Assembly (NCBI GenBank): GCA_905201685.1
Contig: CAJKOW010000005.1
Span: forward strand, 1-54,471
From: an uncultured Bacteroides sp.
GTDB lineage: Bacteria; Bacteroidota; Bacteroidia; Bacteroidales; Bacteroidaceae
DNA: 54,471 bases
Direction: 5' to 3'
The position numbers were made by a program, and so were the translations under genes. This document shows, piece by piece, positions 23,699-34,213 of this stretch. The stretch's first letter is position 1. Each line of letters starts with the position of its first letter. The notes below the pieces were generated by a model. The model was not told where the DNA came from. It worked only from the letters and a program-made list of their open reading frames with translations, and did not search any database.

Positions 23699-26600
23699 AT
23701 GACAATGACTATTACTGAACTTCAGCAACTTTATGCAGCTCATCCCAATGTGGATGGTATAATACGATTATTAAAAGATTCTTCAGTCAGACACTTATAT
23801 TGTAGCGGATTGTGTGCCTCGTCTGCTTCATTATTCGCGTCGGTGGCTGTTCAGCAGGCTGAATGCCCGTTTGTTTTTGTGTTGGGCGATTTGGAGGAAG
23901 CCGGCTATTTCTATCACGATCTTGTACAAATATTGGGTGCAGACGATGTTTTGTTTTTCCCTTCATCCTTTCGGCGAGCTATTAAGTATGGACAGAAAGA
24001 TGCAGCTAACGAAATATTGCGAACAGAAGTGTTGAGCCGTTTGGAGAAGGATGGAAAACGTGTCTGTGTGGTAACTTATCCTGATGCTTTGGCTGAAAAG
24101 GTAGTTTCGCGTAAGGAGTTGGATGATAAGACACTGAAACTGCATGTAGATGAAAAGGTGGATATGGATTTTGTTCGGGAAGTATTGCGTAATTACGGAT
24201 TTGAATATGTGGATTACGTATATGAACCTGGGCAATACGCGGTGAGAGGAAGTATTATTGATGTGTTTTCGTTTTCTTCGGAATATCCTTATCGTATCGA
24301 TTTTTTCGGTGACGAAGTAGAGAGTATTCGCTCGTTTGAGGTAGAAACCCAGTTGTCGAAAGAAAAAAAGGAAAGTATTGTCATCGTACCGGATTTGAGT
24401 CATAATCTGGAAGCAGGCGGAAACGGTGGAATGGTGTCGTTACTTGATTTTCTACAAACCGATACTGTATTGGCTATGCGTGATTTTCTTTGGTTGCGCG
24501 AACGCATACAGAATGTGCATGACGAGTCGTTGACACCACAGGCGATTGCCGCCCGCGAGGCAGAAGAAAATGGAGCCATTCAGTTGGACGGCAAGTTGAT
24601 AGATGGAGGTGAATTTACGGCACGGGCTCTTGATTTCAGGAGAATGGAATTTGGAAATAAACCGACAGGAACGCCGGATGCTGTCTTGAATTTCAATACA
24701 TCGGCTCAACCTATTTTCCATAAAAACTTTGATCTTGTAGCACAGAGTTTCAAGGAATATATTGCCAATGGCTATACAATTTATATATGTAGTGACAGTA
24801 CGAAACAGACGGATCGTATTCGAGCCATATTTGAAGACCGTGGCGATAATATCTCCTTTACGGCAGTAGAACGTACTTTGCACGAAGGTTTTGCCGACAA
24901 TGATTTGCATTTGTGCATCTTTACCGACCATCAGTTATTCGACCGTTTTCATAAGTATAATCTGAAGAGTGATAAGGCACGGAGTGGAAAGGTTGCTTTG
25001 AGCTTGAAAGAACTCAATCAGTTCACTCCGGGCGACTATGTAGTACATACGGATCACGGTGTCGGACGATTTGCAGGACTTGTTCGTATTCCGAATGGAA
25101 ATACAACTCAGGAAGTGATGAAGTTGGTGTATCAGAATGATGATGTTGTGTTTGTTTCCATTCATTCTTTGCACAAAGTTTCTAAATATAAAGGTAAAGA
25201 AGGCGAAACACCTCGTCTGAATAAATTAGGAACAGGTGCCTGGGAGAAATTGAAAGACCGCACCAAAACCAAAATAAAAGATATAGCTCGCGATTTGATA
25301 AAACTCTATTCGCAACGTCGCGAAGAAAAAGGTTTTCAATTCAGTCCCGACAGTTTTTTGCAGCGAGAGCTTGAAGCCTCTTTCATTTACGAAGATACTC
25401 CCGATCAGAGTAAGGCTACAGCCGAAGTAAAAGCCGATATGGAAAGTGCACGGCCGATGGACAGATTAGTTTGTGGTGATGTAGGTTTCGGTAAAACGGA
25501 AGTGGCAATACGTGCTGCGTTTAAGGCTGTGACCGATAATAAGCAGGTTGCCGTGTTGGTGCCAACTACAGTGTTGGCTTACCAGCATTATCAGACCTTT
25601 AAGGAACGATTGAAGGATTTGCCTTGTAAAGTAGAATACTTAAGCCGTGCCCGTACGTCTGCACAAGCCAGGGCAGTAATCAAGGGATTGGCAGCCGGTG
25701 AAGTCAATATTTTGATCGGTACGCACCGTATCTTGGGTAAGGATGTGAAGTTTAAGGATTTGGGCTTGCTCATTATTGATGAGGAACAAAAGTTTGGAGT
25801 CAGTGTAAAGGAAAAACTCCGTCAGCTTAAGGTGAATGTGGATACGTTGACCATGACAGCTACTCCCATTCCGAGAACTCTGCAATTTTCACTGATGGGA
25901 GCCAGAGATTTGTCGGTCATACAGACACCTCCGCCCAACCGTTATCCAGTGCAAACCGAGGTACATACTTTCAATGAAGAAGTGATAACGGATGCCATTA
26001 ATTTTGAAATGAGCCGTAACGGACAAGTCTTTTTCGTAAATAACCGCATCTCTAATTTGGTAGAGCTGAAAGCTATGATCGAACGCAATATTCCCGATTG
26101 TCGCGTTTGCATTGGTCATGGACAGATGGAACCGGCCGAGTTGGAGAAGATAATCTTAGATTTTGTGAATTATGATTATGATGTATTGATAGCTACTACT
26201 ATTATCGAAAGTGGCATTGATATTCCCAATGCCAATACCATCATCATCAATCAGGCGCAAAACTTCGGATTGAGTGATTTACATCAGATGCGAGGTCGGG
26301 TAGGACGGAGCAACAAAAAGGCGTTTTGTTACTTGTTGGCCCCACCTCTATCGTCGTTGACGCCTGAAGCTCGACGTCGTTTACAGGCCATTGAAAACTT
26401 CTCAGATCTTGGAAGCGGCATTCATATAGCTATGCAGGATCTTGATATTCGAGGTGCCGGTAACATGTTGGGAGCTGAGCAAAGCGGTTTTATTGCCGAT
26501 TTGGGTTATGAGACTTATCAGAAGATTCTGACAGAAGCTGTGCGTGAGTTGAAAAATGAAGAGTTTTCTGATCTTGTTGCCGAAGAACAACAGGCCGCTG

Positions 26601-27100
26601 ATGGAAGTGGACAGATTACAGGTGAACAGTTTGTTGATGAGTGTCAGGTGGAAAGCGACCTGGAGTTGTTGCTTCCTGCCGATTATGTGACTGGAAGCAG
26701 TGAGCGAATGTTGCTTTATCGCGAGTTGGACGGTTTGGTATTGGACAAGGATGTAGAGGCATTCCGAGCACGTTTGGAAGACCGTTTCGGCCCTGTTCCG
26801 CCAGAGACACAAGAACTACTCCGTATTGTGCCGTTGCGCCGTCTGGCTGCCCGGCTCGGAGCGGAGAAGGTATTTCTTAAAGGTGGCCGTATGACTTTAT
26901 TTTTTGTGTCCATACCCGATAGTCCGTATTATCAGAGTCAGGCTTTTGGTAAAGTGATTGCTTATATGATGAAATATACTCGTCGTTGCGATTTGCGTGA
27001 GCAAAACGGAAAACGCAGTATGCAGATCAAAGACGTCACTTCGGTAGAAGAAGCTGTTCACGTGTTGCAGGAAATGTTTGCCATGCAGGTTGAGGAATAA
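23699..27100 (+). CDS. mfd: Transcription-repair coupling factor
   Basis: A 1133-residue Mfd, which removes RNA polymerase stalled at DNA damage and recruits UvrA. Domains in order: N-terminal UvrB-homology region (to about 300), a CarD-like RNA polymerase interaction domain from about residue 440 (FTPGDYVVHTDHGVGRFAGL), the RecG-like helicase core with Walker A GDVGFGKTE near 594, TTVLAYQHY, GTHRIL, LLIIDEEQKFGV (DEEQ box, about 694), TATPIPRTL, SGIDIPNANT and QMRGRVGRS, then the C-terminal TRCF domain (about 980-1090). The length is usual (E. coli 1148). Its stop codon directly abuts the stop of the convergent AraC gene, with no terminator between. Confidence 0.96.
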   Translation: MTMTITELQQLYAAHPNVDGIIRLLKDSSVRHLYCSGLCASSASLFASVAVQQAECPFVFVLGDLEEAGYFYHDLVQILGADDVLFFPSSFRRAIKYGQKDAANEILRTEVLSRLEKDGKRVCVVTYPDALAEKVVSRKELDDKTLKLHVDEKVDMDFVREVLRNYGFEYVDYVYEPGQYAVRGSIIDVFSFSSEYPYRIDFFGDEVESIRSFEVETQLSKEKKESIVIVPDLSHNLEAGGNGGMVSLLDFLQTDTVLAMRDFLWLRERIQNVHDESLTPQAIAAREAEENGAIQLDGKLIDGGEFTARALDFRRMEFGNKPTGTPDAVLNFNTSAQPIFHKNFDLVAQSFKEYIANGYTIYICSDSTKQTDRIRAIFEDRGDNISFTAVERTLHEGFADNDLHLCIFTDHQLFDRFHKYNLKSDKARSGKVALSLKELNQFTPGDYVVHTDHGVGRFAGLVRIPNGNTTQEVMKLVYQNDDVVFVSIHSLHKVSKYKGKEGETPRLNKLGTGAWEKLKDRTKTKIKDIARDLIKLYSQRREEKGFQFSPDSFLQRELEASFIYEDTPDQSKATAEVKADMESARPMDRLVCGDVGFGKTEVAIRAAFKAVTDNKQVAVLVPTTVLAYQHYQTFKERLKDLPCKVEYLSRARTSAQARAVIKGLAAGEVNILIGTHRILGKDVKFKDLGLLIIDEEQKFGVSVKEKLRQLKVNVDTLTMTATPIPRTLQFSLMGARDLSVIQTPPPNRYPVQTEVHTFNEEVITDAINFEMSRNGQVFFVNNRISNLVELKAMIERNIPDCRVCIGHGQMEPAELEKIILDFVNYDYDVLIATTIIESGIDIPNANTIIINQAQNFGLSDLHQMRGRVGRSNKKAFCYLLAPPLSSLTPEARRRLQAIENFSDLGSGIHIAMQDLDIRGAGNMLGAEQSGFIADLGYETYQKILTEAVRELKNEEFSDLVAEEQQAADGSGQITGEQFVDECQVESDLELLLPADYVTGSSERMLLYRELDGLVLDKDVEAFRARLEDRFGPVPPETQELLRIVPLRRLAARLGAEKVFLKGGRMTLFFVSIPDSPYYQSQAFGKVIAYMMKYTRRCDLREQNGKRSMQIKDVTSVEEAVHVLQEMFAMQVEE

Positions 27101-27997
27101 TCAGGGGATGTCTTTATGATTTCTTCTTCGGTATTCCATGGGTGATTTCTTCTTTTGTGCTTTAAAAAATTTACAGAAGGAGGCCTGATCTGAAAAATGT
27201 AATTCTTCAGCAATCCGGCTGATGGGGATACTGTCGTCATCGAGCATATGTAGCGCATGTCCCATGATTTCATCACAGATGATGTTATGCGGAGTCTTTC
27301 CTGTCATTTTTCGTATGGTGCGTGTTAGGTGCTTGGCGGAGATGCATAAGGCATCTGCATAGAAACCTAATTGGTGTTCGGTTGCAAAATTGGCCGAAAC
27401 GAGTTTCATGAAGTTGAGCGTAATGAGGTCCTGTTTGCTGATGTAGGAGGTAGATTGTTCTACGTCTTTTTCTTGTGCAAACATTATGTTTCCTAATTCG
27501 AGGCTGAAACTTTTGAAATAAAGTTGTGCCAACTCCTGACGGTAATAATGTGTCGGAGTAGCAAGTGTATTTTTCAATAAAATCAGTTGATTTTCGAGTA
27601 ATGCGCTATCTTGTGGAGAAAAAATGCGGATGGGAATTGTTTGACGTTCGTTCATTCGGTTTAGTGGGCCGGGACGAAGGTTTTTTAATGATTCACAGGC
27701 AAATTCAAAGGTAATAAACAAGCACCATGCTTTTAAGTCGGAACTGAAATGACTCATTTTTAATGTCATTGTATCTAAAATATCAAGATATGAAGGTGCT
27801 TTCATCTCACAAGATTGGTTTCCTAATGAAATGTTCAGACTCCCGTTTGATACTAACAGGAATACACGGCTATTTTCGATAGATCGTCCGTCAAGTTTGT
27901 GAAAATTGGCTGGCGAGACCAAGAGAACCTGCCCGTTGATGTAACAGTCTGGAGAAAATAGTAGGGATAACTCTTTTTGTGTCATTTTCTGTCTCAA
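27101..27997 (-). CDS. AraC-family regulator, likely of the efflux operon
   Basis: A 298-residue transcription factor. The N-terminal part (about 1-180) is an unassigned sensing domain; the C-terminal 100 residues hold the two helix-turn-helix motifs of the AraC/XylS family (FYADALCISAKHLTRTIRKMTGK and ISRIAEELHFSDQASFCKFFKAQKKKSPMEYR). It is transcribed divergently from the RND efflux operon across a 190-base spacer, the common layout of a local regulator. That spacer holds an ATGTCT/AGACAT pair (28030-28035, 28062-28067) that might be part of an operator. The inducer is not known. Start may be four codons later. Confidence 0.87.
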   Translation of the reverse strand: MRQKMTQKELSLLFSPDCYINGQVLLVSPANFHKLDGRSIENSRVFLLVSNGSLNISLGNQSCEMKAPSYLDILDTMTLKMSHFSSDLKAWCLFITFEFACESLKNLRPGPLNRMNERQTIPIRIFSPQDSALLENQLILLKNTLATPTHYYRQELAQLYFKSFSLELGNIMFAQEKDVEQSTSYISKQDLITLNFMKLVSANFATEHQLGFYADALCISAKHLTRTIRKMTGKTPHNIICDEIMGHALHMLDDDSIPISRIAEELHFSDQASFCKFFKAQKKKSPMEYRRRNHKDIP

Positions 27998-28187
27998 AAA
28001 TATTGATAACGTTGCGAAAATACGGAAAAATGTCTGTTAAGAACAAATTATGATGTCAAATAGACATATGGCTTCCTAACAATTTCTAATAAGGGGTGTT
28101 TCAGACAAATCTTTGTTCCAAATGGCCAAAAAAATCATTGGTATTTGCCTTTATTTTGTGCCCGCAAAATTAAAAAATTAAGTAAAA

Positions 28188-29324
28188 ATGAAGGTGAAAA
28201 GAGTAATTGCATTAGGCGTATGTTGTATGGCAGTTTTGTCGGGATGCCAACAAAATGTGCAACAACAAGTAGAGCAAAATTATCCGTTAATGACGGTGAA
28301 GCCAGAAGATCGGGAACTTTCTGTCAGTTATTCAGCTGTAATTGAAGGTAAACAGGACGTAGAAATTCGTCCTCAAGTATCGGGAACTATCACACAAGTA
28401 CTAGTAAAGGAAGGAGCACATGTTCGTAAAGGACAAGTTCTATTTGTAATCGATCAGGTACCTTATAAGGCAGCTTTGCAAAAAGCGAAGGCAGCTGTTG
28501 CTACAGCTGAAGCAAGCGAAGCAACTGCAAAGCAGACGCTGGAAGGGAAACAATCGTTGTTCGCAGACAAGGTGATTTCTGATTTTGAACTTCGTACTGC
28601 ACAGAATGATTACCAGAGTGCAAAAGCTGTATTGGAACAAGCAAAGGCCGAACTGACGGATGCTGCAAACAATCTGTCATATACAGAAGTAAAGAGTCCG
28701 GTTGATGGATATGCAGGCATGACTTCGTATCGTATTGGTGCACTGGTGAGCGCATCTATGAGCGATCCGTTGATCAATGTGTCGGATAATTCGGAAATGT
28801 ATGTTTATTTTTCTTTAAGCGAAAAGCAGGTACTCGAGCTTACGGCTCAATACGGTTCGCTGGATAAGGCACTTGCTTCATTCCCGGAAGTTTCGTTGAA
28901 ACTTAAGGATGGTTCTATGTACGAACAAAAAGGAAAAATAGATGTAATTAGTGGTATTATTGATAAAACTACAGGAACAGTAGGGTTGCGTGCCGTGTTC
29001 GACAATAAAGATAAACGTTTGTTAAGTGGCGGTTCGGCAAGTATAATCATTCCTTATCAACGGAAGCAATGTATTGTCATTCCACAAGAGGGTACATATG
29101 AAATACAGAATCGGATTTTTGCTTATAAGGTTGTAGATGGGAAGGTAGTTTCTACTCCCATAGAAGTTTTCGAGATCAATGATGGAAAAGAATATATCGT
29201 AGAAAGCGGTTTGAAGGAGGGTGACGTGATTGTTGCCGAAGGTGCCGGTTTGTTGAAGGACGGTACGGTAGTGGATGCTTCGGCTGTTGCTTCTCAGACT
29301 AATGAAACAAATAAGGAGGAATAA
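28188..29324 (+). CDS. RND efflux periplasmic adaptor (membrane fusion protein)
   Basis: A 378-residue AcrA/MexA-type lipoprotein (lipobox VLSGC near residue 20). It has the two half-lipoyl motifs (VEIRPQVSGTITQVLVKEGAHVRKGQVLFVID and later VKSPVDGYAGMTSYRIGALV), an alpha-helical hairpin between them (KAAVATAEASEATAKQ and SAKAVLEQAKAEL), and beta-barrel and membrane-proximal domains after. It links the inner-membrane pump to the outer-membrane channel. It is the first gene of a tight operon: 5 bases before the pump gene. Confidence 0.93.
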   Translation: MKVKRVIALGVCCMAVLSGCQQNVQQQVEQNYPLMTVKPEDRELSVSYSAVIEGKQDVEIRPQVSGTITQVLVKEGAHVRKGQVLFVIDQVPYKAALQKAKAAVATAEASEATAKQTLEGKQSLFADKVISDFELRTAQNDYQSAKAVLEQAKAELTDAANNLSYTEVKSPVDGYAGMTSYRIGALVSASMSDPLINVSDNSEMYVYFSLSEKQVLELTAQYGSLDKALASFPEVSLKLKDGSMYEQKGKIDVISGIIDKTTGTVGLRAVFDNKDKRLLSGGSASIIIPYQRKQCIVIPQEGTYEIQNRIFAYKVVDGKVVSTPIEVFEINDGKEYIVESGLKEGDVIVAEGAGLLKDGTVVDASAVASQTNETNKEE

Positions 29325-29329
29325 CAACT

Positions 29330-32300
29330 ATGAAACTGCAACATTTTATCGACCGACCGATTCTTTCGATGGTTATTTCGGTCGTAATTCTGGTGGCCGG
29401 ACTTATCGGACTGTACGCTTTGTCGGTGGAGCAGTATCCTGATATAGCGCCACCTACCATTCGTGTGTCAACTACTTACAGTGGTGCCAATGCAGAAGCT
29501 GTACAGAAGAGTGTGATTGTACCTCTTGAAGAAGCTATCAATGGTGTGGAGAACATGACTTATATGACTTCTACTGCCAGCAATACGGGTAGTGCTGAGA
29601 TTACGGTTTACTTCAAGCAAGGCAGTGATCCTGATATGGCAGCCGTGAACGTGCAGAACAAGGTTTCTACTGCTACATCTCTGTTACCAGCGGAAGTAAC
29701 CAAAGTAGGTGTAACTACCATGAAGCGACAGAGCAGTATGCTGAAGATTTTTGGTCTGTACAGTCCGAATGGAACATATGACGAAACGTTTCTGACCAAT
29801 TATCTGAGCATCAACGTCAAACCGCAATTGCAGCGTATTTCAGGTGTCGGCGAAGTAAACGTGATGGGAGGTGACTATGCCATGCGTATCTGGCTGAAGC
29901 CGGAAGTAATGGCTCAGTATGAGTTGGAACCCAGCGATGTGGAATCTGCTTTGTCCAGTCAGAACATTGAGGCTTCGACCGGTTCCATCGGTGAAGATTC
30001 CAAGAATGTCTATCAATATACGCTGAAATATCGCGGACGTCTGGAGAATGAGCAGGAGTTCGAGGAAATTGTTATCAAGGCTTTGGATGATGGACGCGTT
30101 CTGAAGCTGAAGGATATTGCTACGGTGGAACTGGGTGCACAGAGCTATTCATATACAGGTAGTGTAAACGGAGCACCGGGTACTACCTGTATGATCAATC
30201 AGACAGCAGGTACCAATGCTAACGAAATTATTACGGAGATAGATAAGTACTTGGATGAACTAAAGGAAAGTTTGCCTGACGACATGGAGATTGTGGAGCT
30301 GATGAGTACCAAGAGCTTTCTTGATGCTTCTATTAACGAAGTGATTAAGACGTTGATCGAAGCCATCATTCTGGTGGTGCTTGTGGTATATGTGTTCCTT
30401 CAGAATCCGCGTTCTACACTGATTCCTACAGTCAGTATCTTCGTTTCGTTGATAGGTACGTTTGCTGTGCTTTATATTGCGGGATTCAGTATCAATCTGC
30501 TTACGTTGTTTGCGCTGGTATTGGCTATCGGTACGATTGTGGATGATGCCATTATTGTGGTCGAGGCTGTACAAGTGAGGTTCGATGAGGGTTACCGTTC
30601 GCCTTACAAAGCTTCTGTCGATGCCATGAGTGGTATCTCCTCAGCCATTGTTACTTCTACATTGGTATTTATGGCTGTGTTTGTGCCGGTATCTTTTATG
30701 GGTGGCACGTCGGGTGTTTTCTATACTCAGTTCGGTATCACGATGGCTGTGGCTGTGGGTATTTCGGCCATTAATGCGTTGACACTTTCACCTGCACTTT
30801 GTGCTTTGATTCTTCGTCCGAACGAAATATTGGTCGATGGTAAGAAACCTGAGTTTTCAACCCGTTTTCGTTTGGCATTCGATTCAGCGTTTAAACGTAT
30901 TGTGCTGAAGTATAAATCGGGGGCCAAGTTCTTCATCAAGCGAAAATGGTTGGCATGGGCTTCGTTTGCGGCAGCCGTCTTCCTGTTGTTCTATTTTATG
31001 GGTACTACTAAAACAAGTTTGGTCCCGTCAGAGGATACGGGTTCTATTTTTGTCAGTTTGGATGCACCTGCCGGTAGCACATTGGCTGAAACGGCAAGCA
31101 TCATGGGAGAGGTCGAGAAGGAGTTGAAGGAGATTCCACAGATTGCGAACTTTAATAAAGTAGCCGGATTTGGAATGGGAACCGGAAGTGGTGCTTCGCA
31201 CGGTATGTTCATCGTTAAGTTGAAGCATTGGGACGAACGTCCGGGCGAGGAGAACAGTGTAGATGCTATCTCGGCTGAAATCTATCGGCGTACGGCTCAT
31301 ATAAAGAGTGCAAATATCTTTGTTTTCTCACCACCTATGATTTCGGGTTATGGAACGGGTAACAGCTTTGAATTGTATATGCAGGACCGTTCGGGTAAAG
31401 GCATTGATGCCTTGAGCAAGGTGACGGACGATTTCCTGGTGGAACTGAACAAACGTCCTGAAATTCAGATGGCATACACTTCGTTCAGTGCAGAATTTCC
31501 GCAATATCGTGTCGATGTGGACGAGGCGCAATGTCAGCGTGCCGGTATAACTACCGAACATGTTCTGTCTGTTTTGTCCGGCTATTTCGGAAGTATATAT
31601 GCTTCCAACTTCAACCGCTTCACGAAGTTGTACAGGGTCATCATACAGGCACCTTCGGACAGCCGAAAGTCGATGCAGTCGCTCGATAACATTTATGTGA
31701 AGACTTCGGATGGTATGGCACCGATTAGTCAGTTTGTAACTTTAAGCAAAACATATGGAGCCGAGTCGCTGACGCGCTTCAACATGTTCTCGTCCATCAA
31801 CGTGCAGGGTATGCCTGCCAGCGGATACAGTTCGGGTGATGTCATTAATGCAGTGAAGGAAGTGGCAGCGCAAACGTTGCCAACCGGTTATGGTTACGAG
31901 TTTTCGGGTATGACACGCGAGGAAGAGCAGATGGCCAATTCGCACGACACGGTTATCATTTATGGTGTATGTATTCTCTTCATCTATCTGATACTTTGTG
32001 CGCTTTACGAAAGTTTGTTTATCCCGATGGCCGTTATTCTGTCCGTACCTTTCGGACTGATGGGAAGTTTCCTGTTCGCTCGTCTGTGGGGAATTGAAAA
32101 CAACATTTATTTGCAGACGGGACTGATCATGCTGATCGGACTTTTGTCAAAGACGGCCATCCTGCTGACCGAGTATGCTACGGAGCGTCGCAAAGAGGGC
32201 ATGTCGCTGTCACAGGCTGCCATTTCTGCTGCCGGCGTACGTTTGCGACCGATTCTAATGACAGCACTGACCATGATATTCGGTCTGCTTCCGCTGATGT

Positions 32301-32470
32301 TTGCTTCGGGAGTAGGAGCCAATGGTAATACTTCGCTGGGTGTAGGTGCTGTAGGAGGTATGTTGATAGGTACGATAGCTCTGCTGTTTGTAACGCCTGC
32401 TTTCTTCATTACTTTCCAGTATTTGGAAGAACGGGTTATGGGTAAACGAAAAGAAGACAGAAAATTATGA
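29330..32470 (+). CDS. RND efflux pump (AcrB type)
   Basis: A 1046-residue hydrophobe/amphiphile exporter of the HAE-1 family. It has twelve hydrophobic helices in two repeats, the first beginning FIDRPILSMVISVVILVAG. The proton-relay region of TM4 reads LALVLAIGTIVDDAIIVVEAV, with the conserved Asp pair. The periplasmic loops are of pump length. It exports small toxic compounds using the proton gradient; substrates cannot be read from sequence. Its 3' end overlaps the outer-membrane gene by 4 bases (ATGA), indicating coupled translation. Confidence 0.95.
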   Translation: MKLQHFIDRPILSMVISVVILVAGLIGLYALSVEQYPDIAPPTIRVSTTYSGANAEAVQKSVIVPLEEAINGVENMTYMTSTASNTGSAEITVYFKQGSDPDMAAVNVQNKVSTATSLLPAEVTKVGVTTMKRQSSMLKIFGLYSPNGTYDETFLTNYLSINVKPQLQRISGVGEVNVMGGDYAMRIWLKPEVMAQYELEPSDVESALSSQNIEASTGSIGEDSKNVYQYTLKYRGRLENEQEFEEIVIKALDDGRVLKLKDIATVELGAQSYSYTGSVNGAPGTTCMINQTAGTNANEIITEIDKYLDELKESLPDDMEIVELMSTKSFLDASINEVIKTLIEAIILVVLVVYVFLQNPRSTLIPTVSIFVSLIGTFAVLYIAGFSINLLTLFALVLAIGTIVDDAIIVVEAVQVRFDEGYRSPYKASVDAMSGISSAIVTSTLVFMAVFVPVSFMGGTSGVFYTQFGITMAVAVGISAINALTLSPALCALILRPNEILVDGKKPEFSTRFRLAFDSAFKRIVLKYKSGAKFFIKRKWLAWASFAAAVFLLFYFMGTTKTSLVPSEDTGSIFVSLDAPAGSTLAETASIMGEVEKELKEIPQIANFNKVAGFGMGTGSGASHGMFIVKLKHWDERPGEENSVDAISAEIYRRTAHIKSANIFVFSPPMISGYGTGNSFELYMQDRSGKGIDALSKVTDDFLVELNKRPEIQMAYTSFSAEFPQYRVDVDEAQCQRAGITTEHVLSVLSGYFGSIYASNFNRFTKLYRVIIQAPSDSRKSMQSLDNIYVKTSDGMAPISQFVTLSKTYGAESLTRFNMFSSINVQGMPASGYSSGDVINAVKEVAAQTLPTGYGYEFSGMTREEEQMANSHDTVIIYGVCILFIYLILCALYESLFIPMAVILSVPFGLMGSFLFARLWGIENNIYLQTGLIMLIGLLSKTAILLTEYATERRKEGMSLSQAAISAAGVRLRPILMTALTMIFGLLPLMFASGVGANGNTSLGVGAVGGMLIGTIALLFVTPAFFITFQYLEERVMGKRKEDRKL

Positions 32471-33837
32471 AAAAGATAGTTTATATGATTATGTGTATGG
32501 CAACGCTAAGTAGTTGCCATATTTACCGCAATTATCAACGTCCCGAAGATTTGCCGGTTGACAGTCTGTTCAGGAATTCAGATTCCGTAGCAGCTGAAGA
32601 CTCCGTCAGTTTCGGTGACTTGCCTTGGCAGGAAGTTTTTCGGGATACGCTGTTGCAGAAGCTGATTCGTTTCGGTCTGGAAAACAATACCGACATGCAG
32701 ACTGCATGGTTGCGCGTAGATCAGGCAAAGGCCCAGCTGAAAGCAGCCAACCTGTCGTTTTTGCCATCGCTCACTTTGTCGCCGCAGGGCACACTGACCA
32801 GTACTGAAGGCGGCAAGCCGGTGAAGACGTACGAACTGCCTCTTCAGGCAAGTTGGGAGGTGGATTTGTTTGGTAATTTACGCAATGCCCGGAAGGGAAC
32901 TCAAGCTACTCTGTTTCAGCAGCAGGCCTATCAGCAGGCAGTCCGTTCGGAGCTGATTGCTACCATTGCCAACGATTATTACTCGTTGCTGATGCTGGAT
33001 GAGCAGATAGCTATCAGTTCATCTACGCTCGACGTATGGAGGGAACAGATACGTTTACTCGAAGCCAAACTGAAAGTTGGTGAAGAAACCGAGAACGCTG
33101 TTACACAGGCGCGTGCAAGCTTGTACGAGTTGGAAGCTACTCACAACGATTTGCTCCGTCAGCAGCGAGAATCAGAAAACACGCTGTGTACGTTATTGGG
33201 CATCACTTCGCGTACGGTCGAACGGGGTTCGCTGAAAGAGCAGCAGTTTCCTGAAGAGTTTCAGACCGGTGTGCCGTTGAGGTTGTTGGCTAAACGTCCC
33301 GATGTGGTGCAGGCCGAGATGACGCTTGCCAATGCATATTATACCACAAATCAGGCACGTTCGGCTTTTTATCCCAACCTGACTCTTTCGGGCAGTGCCG
33401 GATGGACCAATTCTCTTGGTCAGGCAGTGACCAATCCGGGTGGTTGGATCTTGTCGGCTGTAGCATCTTTGACTCAGCCCATCTTCAACCGTGGCAAGCT
33501 GATTTCCAAATTGCGCGTCTCGAAGGATGAGGAACAAATAGCGTTGCTCAACTACAAACAGACGTTGCTCGACGCTGGACAGGAAGTAAACGATGCCTTG
33601 TTTGCTGTGAGTTCGGCTCAACGCAGCTTGGAAAGTCACCAAAAGCAGTGCCAGGAATTGGAACGTACTGTTACGACTGCCGAAGCTTTGTACCGGACCG
33701 GTAATGCTACGTATCTGGAGTTGCTGACGGCGCGTCAGTCGCTATTAAGTGCCCGTCTGAATGTTGTTTCCGACAGCTTTTCCAAATGTCAATACATCAT
33801 TAGTCTATACAATGCCTTGGGAGGTGGAAGCGAATGA
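32467..33837 (+). CDS. Outer-membrane efflux channel (TolC/OprM family, NodT type)
   Basis: A 456-residue outer-membrane lipoprotein (lipobox TLSSC at about residue 17). It has two repeats of long helices typical of TolC-like proteins: NTDMQTAWLRVDQAKAQL and the second-half equivalent beginning RPDVVQAEMTLANAYYTTNQARSAFYP. The block LPLQASWEVDLFGNLRN is characteristic of the NodT/OprM group. It completes the tripartite pump with the two genes upstream and is followed by a terminator. Confidence 0.93.
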   Translation: MKKIVYMIMCMATLSSCHIYRNYQRPEDLPVDSLFRNSDSVAAEDSVSFGDLPWQEVFRDTLLQKLIRFGLENNTDMQTAWLRVDQAKAQLKAANLSFLPSLTLSPQGTLTSTEGGKPVKTYELPLQASWEVDLFGNLRNARKGTQATLFQQQAYQQAVRSELIATIANDYYSLLMLDEQIAISSSTLDVWREQIRLLEAKLKVGEETENAVTQARASLYELEATHNDLLRQQRESENTLCTLLGITSRTVERGSLKEQQFPEEFQTGVPLRLLAKRPDVVQAEMTLANAYYTTNQARSAFYPNLTLSGSAGWTNSLGQAVTNPGGWILSAVASLTQPIFNRGKLISKLRVSKDEEQIALLNYKQTLLDAGQEVNDALFAVSSAQRSLESHQKQCQELERTVTTAEALYRTGNATYLELLTARQSLLSARLNVVSDSFSKCQYIISLYNALGGGSE

Positions 33838-33968
33838 CGTTGACGTATGACAGATGTTATTGACAATTCGATATGAAGATAGTCCCATGAAGGTAGCGGT
33901 TTCATAGTCTACTCTCTTCTTCATATAACTCAATAATAAAAAAGAGCCGTACTTTTATGGGTTTCAGG

Positions 33969-34001
33969 GAGGATGTATCCGTGGGGATGCATCCTCTTTT
34001 T
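33969..34001 (+). terminator. Rho-independent terminator of the efflux operon
   Basis: GAGGATGTATCC pairs with GGATGCATCCTC (one G-U pair, four-base loop) and is followed by TTTTTATAT. It lies about 130 bases after the outer-membrane channel stop codon. Confidence 0.8.
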
Positions 34002-34213
34002 ATATATAGCTAAGTACTATTTGCATTGTTTTTCACTGACCTATTTGAATAACTTGATATCTGCAGGTCAGCTATTTCACGGATTTAGTAGTTATCAGTC
34101 GTAATTTTGAGGAATCTACACCGTTTAAATAAAAAAGAGGGTTACGAAAGTTGGGTATTGCTTCGGAAGCCTGAAGTAAAACATAAGCTGTTACGGAAAT
34201 AGTTGTGTATTGA

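Noticed and set aside
28143..28158. Promoter-like TTATTTTG before the efflux adaptor gene
   Set aside because: It misses the TA of the -7 consensus and has no TTG at the right distance; the real promoter probably depends on the AraC protein.
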